Shown in pieces: positions 59,605-64,000 of a stretch of 64,000 nucleotides of DNA. The position numbers were made by a program, and so were the translations under genes. Position 1 is the first letter of the stretch; every line of letters starts with the position of its first letter. The notes beneath the pieces were generated by a model that was given only the letters and a program-made list of their open reading frames with translations, did no database searches and was not told the DNA's origin. This DNA comes from JBHYDC01 sp051861205 (GTDB lineage Bacteria; Pseudomonadota; Alphaproteobacteria; Rhizobiales; Pleomorphomonadaceae), in contig JBHYDC010000001.1 of the NCBI GenBank assembly GCA_051861205.1, positions 230,963 to 294,962 on the forward strand, written 5' to 3'.

Positions 59605-60060
59605 ATGTCCGACTTCGCCCTCGATCCCAACTTGGCCGCCAATGCCATCGTGCTTGGTGATCTCGGGCTGTCGCGGCTCATCGCCATGAACGACGCGAAT
59701 TATCCCTGGCTGATTCTCGTGCCGCGCCGCCCGGACCTTACCGAACTCACCGACCTTCCGCGCGCCGAACGCATCCGCCTGATGGACGAGATCGCGGAGG
59801 TGTCGGACGCGCTCGCCGCCGTCACGCGGCCCCATAAGCTCAACGTGGCCGCTATCGGAAACCGGGTCCGTCAGCTCCATATCCACGTCGTGGCAAGGTT
59901 CGAGGGCGACCCGGCTTGGCCGGACCCGATTTGGGGCAAGCACCCGATGCGCGCTTTTTCAAGCGAGGCGGCAGAGGCTTTCACCGACAGCATCAAAGCC
60001 GCCCTTGCCGATGCGCTGAAGCCCGTGCCGGCCGTCCACAAGGCCCCGCAAGGTGAGTGA
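59605..60060 (+). CDS. HIT family nucleotide-binding protein (QxHxH variant)
   Basis: The 151-residue HIT-fold protein has QLHIHVVARF where classical HIT proteins have three His; the nucleophilic middle His and the last His are kept, the first is Gln. It hydrolyses or binds nucleoside phosphoramidates or dinucleotides. It overlaps nudC by 8 bases, so the two nucleotide-clearing proteins are coupled. Confidence 0.87.
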   Translation: MSDFALDPNLAANAIVLGDLGLSRLIAMNDANYPWLILVPRRPDLTELTDLPRAERIRLMDEIAEVSDALAAVTRPHKLNVAAIGNRVRQLHIHVVARFEGDPAWPDPIWGKHPMRAFSSEAAEAFTDSIKAALADALKPVPAVHKAPQGE

Positions 60061-61003
60061 TCCCGTGGCATCCGATCCGAACGCGCCGTTTGCCGACTAT
60101 TCCCGCCTGACCGGCTTTGCGACCAACCCGCTCGACCGCCGCTCCGAAGGCCGTGGCGATCCGGCGGTGATGGCGGGCGCGCTCGCCGATGTCCGGGCCG
60201 CAAGCTTCCTGCTGGTGGCCGACAAGGTGGCGCTCGATCCGTCCAACCCCGTGCCGATGCTGTTCGATCTTGCGCGGGCTAAGCGCCTTGGCGCCTCGCT
60301 GCACGGCTCTGTCCTGCTCGGATGGATGCCGGACGGTTCGCCTCGATTTGGAACGACACTCCCCGCCGAGCCGCCGGCCGAGGAGGGTCTCACTCTGATC
60401 GACCTGCGCAGCCTTGCCATGGCCGCCGCGGTGGACGACGGCGCGTTCGGTCAGCTCGCGCAGGCCCGCTCGCTGCTCGCTTGGCATGATCGGCATGGCT
60501 TCTGTGCCAACTGCGGGCAGGCGACCACGATCGCGCTCGGAGGCTACCGGCGCGATTGCGCGCGCTGCGAGGCGCAGCATTTCCCGCGCGTCGATCCCGT
60601 GGTCATCATGCTGGTGGCGGACGGCGATCGCATCCTGCTCGGCCGCCAGCCCCGTTTTCGCCCCGGCAGCTACTCCTGCCTTGCCGGGTTTCTGGAGCCG
60701 GGCGAGACGGTGGAAGACGCCGTCCGCCGCGAAACCTTCGAGGAATCCGGCATCCGCATCGGCCGCGTGACCTATCACGCCAGCCAGCCCTGGCCGTTCG
60801 CCTCGTCGCTGATGATCGGGTGTCTCGCCGATGCCATCTCGACCGATATCGTGATGGATGCGAACGAGCTGGAGGATTGCCGCTGGTTCCTCCGCGACGA
60901 GGTCGCATCCATGATCGAGGAAACGCACCCGGACGGGCTGACCTGCCCGCCGAAATTCGCCATCGCCCGGCGCCTTATGGACCACTGGCTCACTGGCGAA
61001 TAG
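60053..61003 (+). CDS. nudC: NudC, NAD+ diphosphatase
   Basis: The 316-residue Nudix enzyme has the zinc ribbon CANCG ... CARCE, the Nudix box GFLEPGETVEDAVRRETFEE and the downstream NADH-specific SQPWPF (here followed by ASS). It cleaves NAD+ to NMN and AMP and can remove NAD caps from RNA. The start is GTG at 60053, inside the HIT gene; overlap of 8 bases. Confidence 0.94.
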   Translation: MSDPVASDPNAPFADYSRLTGFATNPLDRRSEGRGDPAVMAGALADVRAASFLLVADKVALDPSNPVPMLFDLARAKRLGASLHGSVLLGWMPDGSPRFGTTLPAEPPAEEGLTLIDLRSLAMAAAVDDGAFGQLAQARSLLAWHDRHGFCANCGQATTIALGGYRRDCARCEAQHFPRVDPVVIMLVADGDRILLGRQPRFRPGSYSCLAGFLEPGETVEDAVRRETFEESGIRIGRVTYHASQPWPFASSLMIGCLADAISTDIVMDANELEDCRWFLRDEVASMIEETHPDGLTCPPKFAIARRLMDHWLTGE

Positions 61004-61012
61004 CACCCGCCG

Positions 61013-61891
61013 TCATTCGGCCGGCCGCAAGCCCTTGTCCGCCTCCGGCTCGCGGATCTTTTCCCGGAACGGACTGGCGGGATAGCTCCCCAAGATCCGA
61101 ACTTCGTGGCTGAAGAAGGCCAGTTCCTCCAGCGCGAACTGAAGCGCCCGGTCGTCGGGGTGGCCGTCCACGTCGGCGTAGAACTGCGAGGCGTAGAACT
61201 GGCCTTCGAGCTGATAGCTCTCGAGCTTGGTCATGTTCACGCCATTGGTCGCAAACCCGCCGAGCGCCTTGAAAAGCGCGGCTGGCATGTTGCGAACCCG
61301 AAACACGAAGGTCGTAACGGTCGCTGTGCCGCGCGGCGGCGCGGGCGCGGGCTCGGGAGAAAGGATGATGAAGCGCGTGGTGTTGTGCGCTTCGTCCTCG
61401 ACGTCCGCCTGGAGGATGTCGAGCCCGTAGATCTCGGCCGCGAGGCGGCTTGCGAGCGCGCCGCGTTTGCGGTCGCCGGCCTCGGCAATCTGCCGCGCCG
61501 AGCCAGCCGTGTCCGCCCCCACCACGGACGTCAGGCCCAGTCCCCGCAGCGTACGGCGGCATTGGCCGAGCGCCTGCACATGGCTCTGAACCTCGCGCAG
61601 GTCCAAGAGCGATGTGCCCTTCAGCCCGAGAAGCTGATGGTGAACCGGCAGGAAGTGCTCGCCGATGATGTGCACTGCCGCGCCCGGAAGGAGGTGGTGG
61701 ATATCCGCCACGCGCCCGTTCACCGAATTCTCGATCGGGATCATGCCAAGATCGGCCGCGCCGGATTCCAGCGCCGCGAAACAATCCTCGAAGGTCGGGC
61801 AGGGCACAGGCTCGCAGTCCGGATAAACTTCCAGCGCCGCGATGTGAGAGTTCGCCCCCGGCTCGCCCTGGAACACGACCTTCTTCTTCAT
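61013..61891 (-). CDS. pheA: Prephenate dehydratase
   Basis: The 292-residue monofunctional enzyme makes phenylpyruvate. The catalytic domain has FQGEPGANSHIAA, IPIENSVNGRVAD and the TRF motif NTTRFIIL. The C-terminal ACT domain (VFRVRNMPAALFKALGGFA; NMTKLESYQL) binds phenylalanine for feedback control. It lies 82 bp after kdsB on the same strand. Confidence 0.94.
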   Translation of the reverse strand: MKKKVVFQGEPGANSHIAALEVYPDCEPVPCPTFEDCFAALESGAADLGMIPIENSVNGRVADIHHLLPGAAVHIIGEHFLPVHHQLLGLKGTSLLDLREVQSHVQALGQCRRTLRGLGLTSVVGADTAGSARQIAEAGDRKRGALASRLAAEIYGLDILQADVEDEAHNTTRFIILSPEPAPAPPRGTATVTTFVFRVRNMPAALFKALGGFATNGVNMTKLESYQLEGQFYASQFYADVDGHPDDRALQFALEELAFFSHEVRILGSYPASPFREKIREPEADKGLRPAE

Positions 61892-61973
61892 GGACCCTGA
61901 ACTTTCAAAAAAGAGGCCTGACTGCTGGCGGCCTGTCTATCGCGCCGCCGCCGCAAGGGGAAGGAAGAACCCG

Positions 61974-62726
61974 TCAGCGCGCCAGAACCGCACGCGCACG
62001 CTCTAGATCCTCCGGCGTATCGACGCCGAGCGGCACGTCGTCGACGATGGCAACGTCGATCCGCATTCCAGCCTCCAAAAGCCTTAGCTGCTCCAGCTTT
62101 TCGCGAAGTTCCAAGGTGGAGGGCGGTAGCGCGACGAAGCGTTCCAGCGCTGTTCGCCGGAATGCATAGAGCCCGATGTGGTGATAGAGCGGCCCCTCGC
62201 CCCACGGCGCTGTAGCGCGCGTGAAGTAAAGCGCGCGCATCCGGTCAGGCCCAACCGGCGAGCCAATGACCTTTACCACGCTCGGCTGCGTCCGTTCCAC
62301 GTCCTCGCGGATTTCGGTGGCGAGCGTCGCAACATCCACGGCGGGGTCTTGGAGCGGGGCGAAGCAGGCGCGGATCGTTTCAGGCGACACCGTCGGAAGG
62401 TCGCCCTGAACATTCACGATCACGTCGCACTCGCGGGAGGCATCCACACGTCCGATCGCCTCGAAAACCCGGTCGGAGCCGCTGGGGTGATCGGCGCGGG
62501 TCATCACCGCATCCCCGCCAGCCGCCCGCACGGCCGCCGCGATTGCTTCGGCGTCGCAGGCCACCACGACGCGGCCGATCGCCGCCTCCATCGCCCGCCG
62601 CCAGACGTGAACGATCATCGGTTCGCCCGCGATATCCGCGAGCACTTTATTGGGAAGCCGGGTGGAACCCAGGCGGGCCGGGATCACCACCAGCGCCCGC
62701 CGGGACCGCTCGCTCATGTCCGCCAT
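61974..62726 (-). CDS. kdsB: 3-deoxy-manno-octulosonate cytidylyltransferase
   Basis: The 250-residue enzyme activates KDO as CMP-KDO for lipid A core synthesis. It has VIPARLGSTRLPNKVLADI, MTRADHPSGSDRVFEA, VIVNVQGDLPTVSPE and HIGLYAFRRTALERF. ATG at 62726 follows AGGAG at about 8 bases; starts at 62717 or TTG 62744 are possible. It is divergent from the cytochrome gene. Confidence 0.94.
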   Translation of the reverse strand: MADMSERSRRALVVIPARLGSTRLPNKVLADIAGEPMIVHVWRRAMEAAIGRVVVACDAEAIAAAVRAAGGDAVMTRADHPSGSDRVFEAIGRVDASRECDVIVNVQGDLPTVSPETIRACFAPLQDPAVDVATLATEIREDVERTQPSVVKVIGSPVGPDRMRALYFTRATAPWGEGPLYHHIGLYAFRRTALERFVALPPSTLELREKLEQLRLLEAGMRIDVAIVDDVPLGVDTPEDLERARAVLAR

Positions 62727-62921
62727 ACCCGTCTCCTGCTGCAAATTGGCACGGTGTGCAAAAGTTCAATCGCAAAACGCCTTATACGGCTGGACATTGC
62801 GCCGCGAAAGTTTGTAGTTTCCGCGCAAATTCCGGGCGGGTGCGCCGCGGGTCCGTCCCGCACGCTTCGTCCATAGCGGACCTTTGCCATTCGGCGAGGT
62901 CCGATGCTGCTGGAGCCCTCG

Positions 62922-63566
62922 ATGTCGCTCGAATTCAACAAGCTTGCCGGTGCGGTTCTTGGAACGCTCACCTTCGCCATGGGCGTTGGTTTTGTCGCCG
63001 AATTGATCTTCACGCAGGAACCGTCGGAGAAGCCGGGCTTTGAGGTCGCCGTGGCCGAGGAAGCCCCTGCGGCCGATGCCGGTGCTGCCGCCGAAGTGGT
63101 CGTCGAGCCGATCGCCGTTCGCCTCGCCTCCGCCGATCCGGCCAAGGGCGAAAGCCTCACCAAGTCTTGCGCGGCCTGCCATGTGCTGGATAGCAGCGAC
63201 GTCAACAAGGTCGGCCCCGGCCTTTGGAACATCGTGAACCGCAAGCCCGGCGCCCATGCCGATTTCAAGTATTCGGCCGCCATGGTCGAGTTCGGCAATG
63301 CCAACGTCTGGGATTACAACCACCTCGACAATTTCCTGGCCAACCCGAAGGCCTCCGTGCCGGGCACCAAGATGGCCTATGCCGGCATGAAGAAGCCGGA
63401 AGACCGCGCGAACCTGATCGCTTATCTACGCACCCTCGCCGACACCCCGGCCCCGCTGCCGGCCGCTGACGCCGCCGAGGCGCCCGCTGCCGAAGCGCCC
63501 GCAGAGGCCGCTCCCGCTGAGGCTCCCGCCGCCGATGCTGCGCCCGCCGAGGCTCCCAAGCCGTAA
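62922..63566 (+). CDS. cycM: Membrane-anchored cytochrome c (CycM type)
   Basis: The 214-residue protein has an uncleaved N-terminal anchor (LAGAVLGTLTFAMGVGFVAEL), a variable linker and a class-I cytochrome c domain with heme motif C83-A-A-C86-H87 and axial Met151 (PGTKM). The C-terminus from about residue 175 is an Ala/Pro/Glu tail with repeated APAEA units. It carries electrons between the bc1 complex and terminal oxidases. A terminator follows. Confidence 0.9.
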   Translation: MSLEFNKLAGAVLGTLTFAMGVGFVAELIFTQEPSEKPGFEVAVAEEAPAADAGAAAEVVVEPIAVRLASADPAKGESLTKSCAACHVLDSSDVNKVGPGLWNIVNRKPGAHADFKYSAAMVEFGNANVWDYNHLDNFLANPKASVPGTKMAYAGMKKPEDRANLIAYLRTLADTPAPLPAADAAEAPAAEAPAEAAPAEAPAADAAPAEAPKP

Positions 63567-63590
63567 TTCAGACTGCGACGACAAGATTTG

Positions 63591-63621
63591 CGGCGCCGGA
63601 TGCGATGTCCGGCGCCGTTTT
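63591..63621 (+). terminator. Terminator between cycM and pyrD
   Basis: CGGCGCCGGA (63591-63600) pairs with TCCGGCGCCG (63608-63617) around a 7-base loop, followed by TTTTCGTT. It can serve cycM and, on the other strand, the convergent pyrD. Confidence 0.75.
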
Positions 63622-63639
63622 CGTTGGATTGAATACCTT

Positions 63640-64000
63640 TCAGGCGGGAATCGCGCGATCCGCCCAGGCATCGGTCCGGATCCCCGTTACATCCGTGATG
63701 GACGCGGCGCCGGTTCGGTCGAGAAGCCCGATGAGATCCCGCACGATGCGCCCCGGCAACTCCGGCCCGCCGTATATGAAGCCGGTATAGAGTTGAACCG
63801 CGGTCGCCCCTGCCGCCAGCTTTTCATAGGCGTCCGCGCCGCTGGATATGCCGCCGACGCCGATGATCGGTATCTGTCGCCCCACCCGCCGCCGCATCTT
63901 CGCCAGCACGATGGTCGACCGGGCGAATATGGGTTTGCCGGATAGCCCCCCGGTCTCGCCGGCCATCGGGTGATCGACCCCCGCGCGCGATAGGGTCGTG
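63640..64000 (-). CDS. pyrD: Dihydroorotate dehydrogenase, quinone-dependent (C-terminus only)
   Basis: The gene enters from the right edge. The visible frame reads TTLSRAGVDHPMAGETGGLSG, then IPIIGVGGISSGADAYEKLAAG and ATAVQLYTGFIYGGPELPGR, the FMN-binding C-terminal half of class-2 PyrD. It oxidises dihydroorotate in pyrimidine synthesis, passing electrons to quinone. The upstream part cannot be seen. Confidence 0.92.
   Translation of the reverse strand, partial: TTLSRAGVDHPMAGETGGLSGKPIFARSTIVLAKMRRRVGRQIPIIGVGGISSGADAYEKLAAGATAVQLYTGFIYGGPELPGRIVRDLIGLLDRTGAASITDVTGIRTDAWADRAIPA

Noticed and set aside
1..64000. CRISPR arrays, prophage, insertion sequences, toxin-antitoxin or defence genes
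   Set aside because: No regularly spaced repeats, integrases, transposases or known defence domains were seen on either strand.

Overview
The window is chromosomal DNA of a high-GC alphaproteobacterium, most probably a member of the Hyphomicrobiales (Rhizobiales). The evidence is the choXWV choline transporter, the def-fmt-truA order, the kdsB/pheA/cycM neighbourhood, a DUF6460 protein, a SAM-II riboswitch in front of metZ, a double-length dCTP deaminase and two intergenic repeats that resemble rhizobial families. No phage genes, insertion sequences or CRISPR array are visible. Both ends cut a gene: betI on the left and pyrD on the right.

Layout. 0-8 kb is an osmoadaptation block: betI (cut), then divergent choXWV-betB for choline uptake and conversion to glycine betaine, a small MarR regulator fused by overlap to an NlpC/P60 cell-wall hydrolase, and a convergent periplasmic-glucan (OpgG/D) gene. 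8-16 kb holds recD2 and a reverse-strand operon of a polyamine-type ABC transporter plus gamma-aminobutyraldehyde dehydrogenase, in the gene order of E. coli ydcSTUV-patD. 16-25 kb is housekeeping: a DUF1499 protein, a LysR regulator, glgB, truA-fmt-def, rmuC, a ghrA-like reductase and wrbA. 25.5-32 kb holds a sugar isomerase/oxidoreductase pair followed by an ABC transporter whose binding-protein gene has an amber codon inside the signal peptide. 32-35 kb has an EF-hand protein divergent from an OmpR-type two-component system.

35.2-37.9 kb looks like a small accessory patch (FCD-GntR regulator, serine hydrolase, broken VOC gene). 38.8-47.3 kb is a complete C-P lyase locus: phnF facing phnGHIJKL, a hexapeptide transferase, a DUF1045 protein, phnM and phnN, with two PhnF-type operators in the phnF-phnG gap. 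No phosphonate importer (phnCDE) lies in the window. 47-50 kb has an orphan solute-binding protein divergent from a large membrane glycosyltransferase whose last codons run antisense into a tRNA-Gly gene. 50-64 kb holds dcd, the exonuclease/ATP-dependent DNA ligase pair, riboswitch-controlled metZ, a CDP-alcohol phosphatidyltransferase, apaG, DUF6460, a histone-deacetylase-like amidohydrolase, a MATE pump, HIT-nudC, pheA, kdsB, a membrane-anchored cytochrome c and the end of pyrD.

I did not find a convincing new multi-gene system. The best leads are the EF-hand/two-component module with a His/Asp-rich sensor loop and a tandem operator, the two genes with stop codons near their 5' ends, the wrbA leader with ACG at the canonical start position, and the repeat that supplies the stop codons of two convergent genes. 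All gene calls come from reading translated sequence by eye; no database search was run.
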